Source: Gonium pectorale
Lineage: Eukaryota > Chlorophyta > Chlorophyceae > Chlamydomonadales > Volvocaceae
Length of the DNA: 12,900 nucleotides
Direction of reading: 5' to 3'
Assembly: GCA_001584585.1 (NCBI GenBank)
Contig: LSYV01000067.1
Location: forward strand, 377,372-390,271
Part shown: positions 1-9,073 of the stretch, piece after piece
How the letters are laid out: each line of letters starts with the position of its first letter
How positions within the stretch are numbered: the stretch's first letter is position 1
Notes under the pieces: generated by a model
Database searches by the model: none
The model's input: only the letters and a program-made list of their open reading frames with translations
What the model was told of the DNA's origin: nothing
Made by a program: the position numbers and the translations under genes

Positions 1-15
1 TGCCTCGGTACTCAC

Positions 16-1993
16 ATCGTTGTTTCTGACCTCCAGGGGGGCGCGGCCTCGCAGGAGCGCCTCCACAGCTCCCGTCTGTCCACCATGGCTCGCAAAGTGC
101 AGGGGGGTGTCGCCGTCCTGCAAACAACAACACGCGATGGGGAGGACTGCTCCATTACAATTCATATTGCACCCATATCGCGAGCGAGTTACCCTTCACC
201 TTGTCCGGCCGTATGACTGAGCTCCCACGGCTGATGAGCAGCTCCGCGACGTCCACGTGACCTCCAAAGCAGGCACAGTGAAGCGAAGTGTGGCCATACT
301 GCGGGCATATGCAGCTGGTGTCACCGTATGAAGCATATCATAAAGCCCGGCAGGCTCCATCCCTTGGAATACATGGCTTGTACACGTTTTCTGCCCAAAT
401 ACAAACTTAAATGTAAGACCAAGCGTGTAGTAGCAAGTACAGTACAACGGAGATATTTTTATATTTGAACACTTACCACACTTGCAGCGTCAATACCCGC
501 ATCCCCGGTTATCACCAGCTGTCCAGGTGCATCCATGATAACTGAGAGCAGCTGCTCTGCCGCAGCTAGCATGCCCAGCCTTGCGGCGAAGTGAAGGGGG
601 GCGTCCTGGAGTGCCTGTATCCACCATGCGGGTCGTTGGGTTGGGTGTGGTGCATTGGCGGGGCAGTAAGGCCAGAACCCGTGACTTGTGTGTGTCAGTT
701 GTGATGCACGACATGGTTGTCAGTGCATACACCTGCGTACAGGGGTACGAACTGACCGTTGCTTGTGAGGCGCTGGCCCCGCCACCCAGCAGCCGCTCCA
801 CCACCTCCGTGCTCCCACCACACAGCGCCAGGTGCAGCGGAGTCCAGCCGCCCTGCAGCGCATGGGCCGCGTTCATTGCCCAATGCACAAATGCCACATT
901 GAACGCGGGTACCGAATGCTGTAAGGGCTCACCAGAAGCAAAAGACACATCTAGGTCATTTAATGCCCTCACCTTGCTCGCCGCATCAACGGGGGCGCCT
1001 TGCTGCAGCAGCTGCTCCACCCGGGCCAGGTCGCCGTCCAGGCAGGCGAGGTGCAACGGGGTCCATCGGCCCTGTATGCAGTACAGCGCAGTACATGACA
1101 CGTATGGGTTAGAGCCTGATAGGACCTTGTATTCGTGCAGATTGTGTGGTAGACATGAAAACATTGAATACAGAAGCTTTCGCGGACGTGAGCATCCTTG
1201 GAGGAGGGATTAGTTGATGCGGGAATGAAACACAAATAGTTGGTGCTTGCACCCACCTCCGACGACTCCGTCGCTTCGTCTTCCTCTGCCACCAGCAGAG
1301 CCCGCATCACTCCCACGTGACCTCCGTACGCCGCTGCCCGGAAAGGGTTCCAGCCGTCCTGCTTGAAAGACAAAAGACGGGAGGTGCCAATTATGTCACA
1401 AGGTTGCCATCGCTACCCAATAAAGCGCGTTTATTCCTGTGCCACGCTTTCGACAGACACCACCATCCCAGTCTCCGCTCGACACATGCTCTTCGCCCGC
1501 TCCAATCATAACACAGCCACCCCATGCGCCATCAACATCACCAGATCAGATGACATATGTGCGTGAGATACCTACCTGGTGGTTGCTTGGTTGGTAAACG
1601 TGCTAGGGTCGTTAGCCGTTAGTCGCCGTCATTGCCGCCTCACAGAACGCCGCCCGTCGGGGCCCGCCCGCCCGCACATACGTCCCCACATTGGGCAGAC
1701 GAGAACGCAGCCACCAGGCGGCACGATACGCACAGGACAGCACAGGACAGCACAGGACAGGACAAGCGCAACCTTGGGGCTCGCAGCACTGGAGACCAGA
1801 AGGTCAAGCGGAGGGCGGCCGTAAGAGACAGGACAGGCGCAACGGCCCCAGCTTCGTACAACCAAAACATAGGTGGAGCGCCGCGCGTGCACACCTGTTT
1901 TGCCGAGCCTGAATCCTCCCTGGCCCTGAGAAGCGCCTCCACGATAGGCGTGAAGCCCTTGTTACTCGCAATGTATAGCGGCGTAGCTCCAAC
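16..1993 (-). CDS. Ankyrin-repeat protein gene, partial, seven exons, continues off the left edge
   Basis: Seven exons are seen in minus-strand order: 1895-1993 (33 codons), 1257-1358 (34), 973-1071 (33), 757-852 (32), 477-614 (46), 200-298 (33) and 16-117 (34). Each follows an AG and all but one precede GTG or GTA; every join is phase 0. Each codes for one ankyrin repeat: GWTPLHLA, GATPLYIAS, GHTSLHCAC and GDTPLHFAS fall at the TPLH helix position, followed by helix residues such as VEALL, VAELL and VERLL. The 477-614 exon is longer, with an insert before its end. The 757-852 exon uses a GTCAGT donor and is one codon short. The last exon has a good donor (GTGAGT), so coding continues beyond base 1. 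Ankyrin repeats are protein-binding scaffolds; the partner and the cell location cannot be told. The start is not certain: an in-frame ATG lies at 2016-2018, just upstream of the 1895-1993 exon, but the CAG at 1994-1996 is also a normal acceptor in the position used by the other exons. Confidence 0.85.
1359..1894 (-). other. Long intron of the ankyrin gene (536 bp), no exon seen
   Basis: This is the space between the 1895-1993 and 1257-1358 ankyrin exons, bounded by a GT donor at 1893-1894 and an AG acceptor at 1359-1360. No further ankyrin-like stretch was found on either strand. It contains a short decamer repeat at 1731-1760. The open frames across it on both strands show no recognisable domain. 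Confidence 0.6.
1731..1760. repeat. Decamer tandem repeat, three copies
   Basis: The unit CACAGGACAG occurs three times head to tail without a mismatch and then trails into GACA. It lies inside an ankyrin-gene intron. It is a simple short tandem array with no sign of function. Confidence 0.9.
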
Positions 1994-2018
1994 CTGCCGG
2001 TCATAGGAACGGGCCATG

Positions 2019-2685
2019 GAGGGTGCGGGGTGGTACATGAGGGACATGACAACGCATTCCGTTCCGTTACCCCGCCGCTGCCCGCCCGCCCCCCCTCGGA
2101 GGCCGCGGCGTTATTGTCGCCGTGAATACGTAGTGGCAGGAGCGTATTTGGGCTATCTTCAGGACAGGCCCAGGCTGGGTTCAAGGCCTCCCCCCGTCCG
2201 AGAGAGGGAACGACCCGCCAATGCCTGCGTGCGTGGATGGGGTGGTGTGATGAGAAGCATCACGGAGCGAGGGGCCGAGAAGCTGGCAGCCCCGGCCCCC
2301 TCCCCCTTCGACAATGGCTGCACGGGTCCACTGGTCGCACTTGGGCTGCGCATGCATGGGCACCCCTGGCCCGGTGCATCGACAGCTGCGGAGGGGGGGG
2401 CAGAGGGGCGGGGGGCCCGTGCAGCATTGCAGCATTGCAGCATTGCAGCATTGCAGCATTGCAGCATTGCAGCATTGCAGCATTGCAGCATGGCAGCATG
2501 GCAGCATGGCACTTGCCGTGCACATCTGGTGCAGGCTGACCAGTTCTGTCCCGAACCACACAGGTAGGCTCGCTGTCTGCTGGACAAAACGCTTCAAGCA
2601 TGCCCGCAACATGGGCAGGGCAGGCTCGGGCCACGCCCAACCCGGGCATGACCACACGCTTGCAACAGGTTGCTTGGGGTTACAG
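2019..2685. other. Stretch without a convincing gene
   Basis: Several long open frames cross this region on both strands, but they mostly reflect the octamer microsatellite and GC-rich composition. No domain or consistent splice structure was found. There are G-rich runs around 2391-2417. The N-terminal exons expected for the downstream transposase should lie here if the element were complete; I could not identify them. Confidence 0.5.
2421..2508. repeat. Octamer microsatellite, (GCAGCATT)8 then (GCAGCATG)3
   Basis: Eight perfect copies of GCAGCATT are followed by three of GCAGCATG, all in register. Since 8 is not a multiple of 3, each frame reads a repeated 8-residue peptide, which creates long spurious open frames on both strands. 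Confidence 0.95.
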
Positions 2686-5622
2686 GTTACACGTACGAAA
2701 AAACCAGGAGGGGGGGGCCATGGACGAATTTCGAATACTATATCACGTACTGTCCTCTACAGCCCCATTGCGCAGTATGTGCAACGAATCTACGGAAACA
2801 GCATCACTGCAGCAGAGTACGGCGATTGGCTTCGCCGCCTGGAGGAGGACGCCAAGCACGACAAGAACGCCATGTTCGACATTGGTAGCGGAAAGGCCAT
2901 TCAAGGAATACTGGTTCGTGATCCGCGCTACAAGGCTGAGCCTCGGAATGTGATCATCATCGTCATAACTGACCCGTTTGTGGTACGGTGGGGCGGGGCG
3001 GGGCGGGGCGGGGCCTCGATCTTGAATCAGGATAGCATCTTTCATGTTTGACACTAACTTACCCTCGTTTCCCAACCGTATACATGGCCACCGCCCTTCC
3101 TTCAGGTGCCCGTCGACGAGAAAGAACAGTCCAGCATACCAATGTTAGTGGTGGCCATCAACGCTCCCGCTCATAAGCGTCACGAACTTGGGTATGCATC
3201 TGTACTTGGCATCATGCGAGGCATCGTGAAGCTTCCTGGTGACAAGAAGGGCATCCCCATGGACCACAATCACTTCCTGGCGCTGGTCAAGGACGAGGTT
3301 GCCTGGCTCGACGCTGTGGGGGTGGATGTACGAGACGCGTCACGCAACGGCGAGATGTTCACTTGCCACGTTAAGCTTGCGGGTATTGTGTCAGACTACC
3401 GTGGCCTTCAGAAGCATCTGGGACTAAAGGCATCACCAGCACTCTGGGCATGCTTTAAGTGCTGGCTGCAAGGTGTCCGACTTGGGATGAAAACCATTTA
3501 CCCCGATCACTTCCGGTACCTTTCGCCAGCAGACCCAATACGTACAGAGCTACAGGAAATGTCCGTACTGCGGAGCACGGAGATCCTGAGGAACGGGCGC
3601 CGGCGGACTGCGCGAAACGTGCCCTTGGACGGTAAGTTCATAAGGGCGGGAACCCCTTAAGTGTCTTTACAGTTGGGAAAGGCCTAGGGCGCTTCGGGAC
3701 TGGAATTCACATCTTAGAGTGGAGCTCCGTGTCGGCATTAATGGAGGGAACGGGAGTGGCGACTATATAGACCGTGTCGTACCTTTTTAGTGATACCGTG
3801 CATCAAAATGAATGCAGAGGATTCATCTTCTGACAATGACCACGACGAGAGTCAAACCTCTGATGGAGACGAGGCGGCTACTGAGGGTAAGGCTTTGGTG
3901 ATGCTGTCTCAATTAATTGGTGCAACGTGATTAATGATTAAAGGCTTGCTTGCAGGCGAGGGCAGTCCACCACGCATGCGCACCAGAGAGGAGATGCGGC
4001 GTGGTGTTAATGGCCCTCCGCCATCCACTCCCATTTCGGACGATGACATGTTTAGGGACCCGTGGGACGTACTCGCGGGCGGGAAGCGAGGTGTTGCGTG
4101 CCCAATCTACGAGCTCGAGTCCTTTGACCCAGTTTCGGGCATCAACTATGACGCCATGCACACGCTAGGTGGGGTCATCAAGGACACGGTGGTGTTCGGA
4201 ATGCAGGGACTTCGTGAGCCTAACGCCCTCGCTAAGGCGGTCGATGAAGCCCACGAGAAGGATACTGCGGGTGAGATTAATGTGGTAAACCTGTGCGTCT
4301 GGCACCGTAACTAATGTTGTACCGCCACCGTTGTTCCTTGCGTAGTTCCATCGGCAGCCCTACAAAGATTCAGGGACGCATTGCAGGCCATTGCCAAGCA
4401 TGCCCCACGGTCTGAGGCTGGGAGGCTTTCACGCCTCACAGCCGCAAACAAGAAGGCAAAAACTCATACGTTTTTTCTTCTAGCGGGGCCATACGGGGCG
4501 TATGCCGTGGCCTGCGCCAAGCTGCCTGATGAGTTTGAAAGCGCTCTCATCAACCTGCTGTACGCAGCCTGTGACTTGTGGGACAAAATTCCCAGTCGCA
4601 CCTCTCTGGCTGGGGTACGGCAGCAAGTTATACACGCATTGTGCCTCGTGGAGCGTTCGCTGTCCATTTGGGAGCTGGACATCAAGCTCCACAACATGAT
4701 TCACTTGGTGGACTCCATCGAAAACATGGGTAAGCATCTTTGAGCTCTCATCATTTATAGGTGTAACAACTAACGACCCGTGGGTCACTCCTAACGCTGG
4801 AAATGCCATGCTCCTATCAGGCCCGCTGTACTGCCGGTGTCTATCTGGGGAATATTGGGCCGCTGGGCATACAGCAAGCGCTACCTTGAGGCGTCCATGT
4901 TCTACTTTGCAATGGACCGGGAGGTGACGCTTCGCATGAGACAACTCTACCAGGCCGAGCAGAAGCGTTTGCGACTCGAAGAGGAGCGGGCAGCTGCCGG
5001 GGCACGGGCAACAGAGGGGTGGGATGATGCTGTTCAGGAAGGAGTGGATGACGATGAGGAGGTACTGCGCGATGAGCCAGATATGTGGTGTGAACGGGAG
5101 CTGTTCCACACTGATCCGCATATCCATATCAACGGCCGCACGGACGGCCTCATGGAGCTGTCGGACGCGGATCTGGCGCTCCTCGATCGCCGGTATGAGT
5201 TTGCGGGTGTGCGAAGAGCGCAGAATGGCGAGCGAAATGCAGTCGTTCATAAGGAGATGTGGGTGGGCGGAGTCAAGTTGCAGCCTGGGGCTTGGCTCCT
5301 TGCCCGCCCTGGCGCTTCGCGATCCCGCGTCATGTGGTTTGGGAGAGTGATATCGCTATTGCGGCATCGTGGTGCTGATGGGCGCGTCCGCGAAGTCGTC
5401 AAGGCTGATTGGTTCAAGGCTGAGAGTGCCTTCGACGCGAAGATTCGCTGCCCGGTCCTGAAGAAGGACCCTATCAACAGCCCGGATGGGCCCTGGTGGT
5501 TGGCGGTCTCTGTCGTGCCATGGCCGTGCTTTGCACTGCCGCACCCGTCCGATGCCGGGAAGCTGGTTGTGTTGGCAAGGCACTGGCACATACTGCGCAA
5601 CTACAAGCAGTACAAGCGCTGA
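2686..5622 (+). CDS. CACTA/EnSpm-like (tnp2-type) transposase, six exons, N-terminus missing, frame break before last exon
   Basis: Proposed exons are 2686-2982, 3106-3631, 3791-3886, 3956-4270, 4346-4729 and 4821-5622. The first join is phase 0 and the next three are phase 1, and all have GT..AG borders. Features in order match the Transposase_21/tnp2 family: SPIAQYVQRIYGN (a 'lyy.P....Q.ly' motif) near residue 40; ITDPF (the position of the family's DGF) near 95; SSIPMLVVAIN near 108; a CxxC (ACFKC) in exon 2; a Ser/Asp-rich acidic exon 3; INYDAMHTLGG (DxxH) near residue 370 in exon 4; and HNMIHLVDSIENMG at the end of exon 5. The last exon carries an EASM motif, a coiled Arg/Glu-rich stretch and a C-terminal domain with FGRVISLLRH. 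Such enzymes cut and paste CACTA elements. No N-terminal zinc finger or start codon is evident; the frame is merely open upstream. Joining exon 5 (phase 1) to the 4821 acceptor puts the rest of exon 6 out of frame by one base. The copy is therefore probably defective, unless there is an assembly error or a splice site I did not find. Confidence 0.72.
2990..3013 (+). other. G-rich tract, potential G-quadruplex, in first transposase intron
   Basis: Five runs of GGGG are separated by single C residues. The tract starts seven bases after the donor GT of the 2983-3105 intron. The spacing fits the usual quadruplex pattern, but that is a sequence inference only. It is also a pentanucleotide repeat, (GGGGC)n. 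Confidence 0.6.
4821..4840 (+). other. Reading-frame break at start of last transposase exon
   Basis: Exon 5 ends after ATG G at 4729 (phase 1). After the AG at 4819-4820 the matching frame reads GPLYCR and then stops within about 35 codons. The long open frame that carries the EASM motif and the C-terminal domain is one base away, starting CCC at 4822. No alternative donor/acceptor pair of matching phase was found by eye. Confidence 0.5.
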
Positions 5623-5721
5623 GCTGTCTCTGGATGGATATGGGCGCGTGTATGTGAGCGGGACATAATGCAGGTTTCGGTATAACGAACGATTTACATT
5701 CGCAAGCATTCTGCATATAGC

Positions 5722-5726
5722 TGTAA
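5722..5726 (+). promoter_or_regulatory. TGTAA, candidate polyadenylation signal of the transposase gene
   Basis: TGTAA is the usual polyadenylation signal in Chlamydomonas-type algae. This copy lies 100 bases after the transposase stop at 5620-5622, a normal distance. A pentamer occurs often by chance, so support is moderate. Confidence 0.4.
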
Positions 5727-5756
5727 CCCATTGAGCGGCTCTTGTACGGCAGACAG

Positions 5757-5783
5757 GCTATGCATATGATTCATATGCATAGC
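5757..5783. repeat. Perfect palindrome, 12-bp arms, 3-base loop
   Basis: GCTATGCATATG at 5757-5768 is followed by ATT and its exact reverse complement at 5772-5783. It lies about 135 bases after the transposase stop and 30 after the TGTAA. It could form a hairpin in RNA or a cruciform in DNA, or be a protein-binding site. No function is proven. Confidence 0.85.
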
Positions 5784-5912
5784 GGCATTGATAGCCACGA
5801 CCGGCCCTTCGTGAACGAGGCAGCTCGTATGAATATACTCCACAGCAATCAGCACACAGCCAACGGACATGTACTGAATCGACTTCACGCCTCAGATTCC
5901 GTCACGTTAACA

Positions 5913-6401
5913 GGGCTGCACCGCCGCAATGGAAGCGCCAAATCCCGTCCCCAAAGGCCGTCCCCTTTCCACCGTCTGCGCCTCGCTGGCCGCGATGCGC
6001 ATCCGCAGCCTCCGAGACGTTAACAGACAGGGCTGCGCCGCCCAAATGGCAGTTCCAAAGCCCAGCAGGCCCTAATGCCGGCCACCCGCCGCCGCCCGCC
6101 GCTCCGAGCTGGCCGCGAGGCGGCGGCGTTACCGAAGTCCTCCGCTACGCCATCCGCAGCCGCCGCGACATAAACAGGCAGGGCTGCGCCGCCGCGACGG
6201 CGGCGCCAAAGCCCAGCAGCCCCTAATGCCGGCCACCCGCCGCCGCCCGCCGCTCCGAGCTGGCCGCGAGGCGGCGGCGTTACCTAAGTCCTCCGCTACG
6301 CCATCCGCAGCCGCCGCGACGTAAACAGACAGGGCTGCGCCGCCGCGACGGCGGCGCCAAAGCCCAGCAGCCCCTAATGCCGGCCACCCGCCGCCGCCCG
6401 C
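5913..6401. repeat. 151-bp minisatellite, two full copies, one partial and one diverged
   Basis: Near-identical units start with GGGCTGCGCCGCC at 6030, 6181 and 6332, an exact 151-base spacing. The last copy breaks off near 6401. A shorter, diverged copy begins at 5913 (117 bases). The units are rich in GCCGCC and CGGCGG, contain CCTAATGCCGGCCACCCG, and have no open coding logic across the array. It ends seven bases from the JmjC stop codon at 6408-6410, so it would form that gene's 3' UTR if transcribed. Confidence 0.9.
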
Positions 6402-6407
6402 GCAGGG

Positions 6408-8755
6408 CTACGTGGACTGCTTCTTGCTTGACTTCTTGCGCTTCTTGCTGCTGGCCAGTTCCTTCCGTCCCTTTGCGCCAATGACAGAACGCATGATGTC
6501 GCCCCACATGCTCGCCATCTCCGCCGCGCCCTCCACAAGAACGGGCTCCAGGCTCTGGTAGTCGTGCGCCAGCCACTCCAGGCAGCCAGCTGACGTCAAG
6601 AGCTGGATGCACTGGACGTAAGAGAACATGTCCTTCGGATCCCACTTGTCCCATGCCACCTTCGCGCAGGGCTGCACGTTGATGACCTGGTGCCACCAAC
6701 CTGGCGGTACCGTCACCAGGTCGCCGTGCGCTTGGCACACGTACACAACGTCGTCTGGGTAGGTACTAACCAGCTCCTGTAACGAAAATGTTATAGTTGT
6801 AAATCTCATTTTCATAACGAAACAAGATTTCGCCATTTTTTGTACCTGGTAGTCCTTGTGGCTCAGCAATCGCCGCTTCTTCTGGCCCAGCCGCTTCTTC
6901 ACGGCCAAGTACGTCCGTGGGCTGCCCATCATCCACAGGGCCAGGGTACCGGGCTTCCAGTTCTCCCACTCCTTAGGCGGGATGCGTCCACTGGGGATAG
7001 CCCCAGACAGGTGCTTAGCGGCAAGGATCGCAACCGCTACGTTTTCTGCTGTTGAGCGGTCGACGTGCAGCTCAGTCTCAGTGCCAGTGCCAGTGCCAGC
7101 TAGGCCAGCGAAGCAAGCGCAGCTGGTGCGGTTGCCTACCCGTATGGCCACCCCGGGTGGCCACACGCTCACGTCGTACAGTGCTGCCCGAATGCGCACT
7201 AGGTCTCCAACCGCCTACCTTGTCCCCTCCGGAAACTGGTGTCCACTTGAAGTAGTACGGCGCCGCCTTCTCCTTTCAATGAAAGAACGAACATTAAAAA
7301 ACATCCGCAAACAGAGCCTTAACCCTTTCCATACCTGCTTCTTCTCGTCACCATATATCTCCTTAATGACAGCGGTGACGCTGATGTTCTCGTTTTCATC
7401 AAGCCTGTGCGTAAAGTCACTTATCAGTATGTTCGAAATGTGAACAATTGCCGCAACTCCACTTACTGGTACGTCATCAGCTCCTTTTCAAGAAGCTCCA
7501 GCGAGAATCCTCCAAGCTGCAGGGACTGAAGATCCTTCGACCACTCAGAGGCGAGCACACTGACTGTGTACGGCTTCCTGGACATGTCCAGGATTGGCGG
7601 AAGCAGCCCCGGGTACCAGGTAGCCCGCGTGAACTCAACCATAGCCTTTGCCTTAACACGGCTGATGGCAAGGTTCCGGTGAGACCTAGGCAGAGGCTCC
7701 TGGATGAAAGAAATACGTAGTAAGTTCCTCAACATAAATTAGGTTATTAAAACGTTAACTTACCCTGCACCAGCCGCAGTAGTACGGCACCTCCTTGTAG
7801 TCTCCGTTTGCGAGCTTTGCAGCCTCCGCTCCCAGGGACTTCGTGGAGTTCGTGAAGGCCCAAATGCCGCACAAACTGGCGCAAGCCTGTAAAATTATAC
7901 TTGCGAATCATCTGTCCGTAACAAAGCCCATACGCATTGTCCCAAAACCACAAACCCTAGGGCCTTACCTTGCACTGAGGGTACTCCATGAGCGCCATTG
8001 CCCCGTCCTGCACATGAAGAGCGCTGTATCCGTCCTCTACGCTGCTGTACATCTTCTCCATGAGCTTCAGGCCAGGCTCACCGCCCACAAGGCGTGCGAG
8101 TGTGGTTCCGTACATGACAGCATGGTACGCAAACACTTCTCGTTCCTCCTTTGAGGACAGGCCGCCGGGGTTGTATGGCAGGGACTGTTCTACTCAGCCA
8201 CATGTGCTCGGCACAAGCCCCCAGGCTGGGAAGGGTAGCCCTGGATAGCGTGTCCATCCGTCGGGTAATGTCCCCATACTCCGTCAGGCTGGAAGTCACC
8301 ACTGGTTTCAGGAACTCCCCTCCGAACACGTCTGCGTCACGCAGCTTCTTATCGCAACCACCGTGGAAACGTGCTGGCGGGATGGCGCCGTCGAGACTGC
8401 TGTGGTTGTCGATATGCTCCTTTTGGTCCAAATGCTGCTTATAGCAGTCCTTGTTGTCTGAATGGCAGTAGAGTGGCGCGACCAGCGCCGGAGTTCCTAG
8501 TCCGATAAGCGAAATGTAAGGCTTGTGCTTCCTAGCGTCAAGGTATACTTTCCTAGAGCACCCAATCGCGCAGGCAATGCCCTGACCAACAGATATGTTG
8601 TGGGCGTTAACTAGGCAGCAGTGATTGCGCGAGACCTTTGGTACTGGTGCGTCAATTTCTTCTCTATTGCGTGTCCGGCGCTCCATTATAACAAGAACAT
8701 GCAGGTACAAGTCATTGGGGTTTGTTGGTTTGGCTTTTGGGGGCCTTCCTACCAC
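6408..8755 (-). CDS. JmjC-domain protein gene, seven exons, 5' end uncertain, frame breaks
   Basis: Exons on the minus strand: A 7969-about 8755, B 7764-7886, C 7467-7699, D 7335-7419, E 7219-7272, F 6846-about 7205, G 6408-6776. Joins A-B, B-C, D-E and F-G are phase 0; C-D is phase 2 and fits. Exon F holds TELHVDRSTAENV, matching the JmjC HxD metal motif and nearby Asn. Exon G holds GDLVTVPPGWWHQV, matching the distal His strand. Both motifs are intact, so Fe(II)/2-oxoglutarate binding is plausible; the family hydroxylates or demethylates proteins, often histones. The C-terminus KKRKKSSKKQST resembles a nuclear signal. The N-terminal part is Cys-rich and includes GRPPKAKP, which resembles an AT-hook core. 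No in-frame ATG occurs before 8684-8686; the frame is open upstream to about 8838. Exons E and F are one base out of frame near 7205. Exon A also changes frame near 8190, though a phase-0 intron from a GTGACT donor to the AG before 8184 would explain that. The substrate is unknown. Confidence 0.72.
6777..6845 (-). other. 69-bp intron of the JmjC gene, in frame and without a stop
   Basis: It is bounded by CAG|GTACAA and TTACAG|GAG. Unlike the flanking exons it is AT-rich. Its length is a multiple of three and no stop occurs in frame. Retention would insert 23 residues between the HxD half and the distal His half of the JmjC domain without stopping translation. Confidence 0.65.
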
Positions 8756-9073
8756 GCCGTAAGCAGTAGGACAACCACATGTCCTACTGCATGCCGTGAC
8801 GCCAAGAACCCTTTTCGCGCTTCCAAAATACCCTCAATGATTATATTAAGAGCAAAACATTTCATGCATTCATTTAAATTTGTACATGGATACTCAAGGA
8901 CGGAAAACCGTTGTGGGGCACGGCTACGGGGGGGGGGGTACGGGGGAAGACACGTTCGCACCCATAACGCTGTTGTACTCTCAGCGCTTTTTTTGAACCC
9001 CCTTGTTATAAAGACATCGAAACAACACATACATGAAGAACACTCCGGTGATAGGTACTTTTCCTCTCTGCAA
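8756..9073. other. Divergent intergenic region between the JmjC and HNH genes
   Basis: The JmjC gene leaves this region on the minus strand and the HNH gene on the plus strand, so it should hold both promoters. It has AT-rich segments around 8838-8885, an 11-base G run near 8928-8938, and a TATA-like sequence close to the HNH start. The plus-strand open frame running 8621-9154 covers exon A antisense and is not supported as a gene in its left part. Confidence 0.5.
9006..9012 (+). promoter_or_regulatory. TATA-like box upstream of the HNH-like gene
   Basis: TTATAAA lies 62 bases before the proposed ATG at 9074. The position would allow a short 5' UTR. Seven-base AT motifs are common, so this is tentative. 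Confidence 0.3.

Noticed and set aside
581..1213. A 210-codon plus-strand open frame
   Set aside because: It is antisense to three ankyrin exons whose splice borders and repeat motifs are clear; the plus-strand peptide shows no domain.
2159..2657. Long open frames on both strands with repeated CCNAAMLQ or CSIAALQH peptides
   Set aside because: They are produced by the octamer microsatellite, which stays open in all frames.
2000..5900. CACTA..TAGTG terminal repeats of the transposon
   Set aside because: Isolated CACTA or TAGTG pentamers exist, but no pair at sensible ends with extended inverted similarity was found.
5623..6407. CRISPR-like array
   Set aside because: The units are contiguous 151-bp repeats without unique spacers, in a eukaryotic context.
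7199..7218. A 20-base GTAGGC..CTAG intron joining JmjC exons E and F
   Set aside because: It is too short for spliceosomal removal and does not restore the frame.
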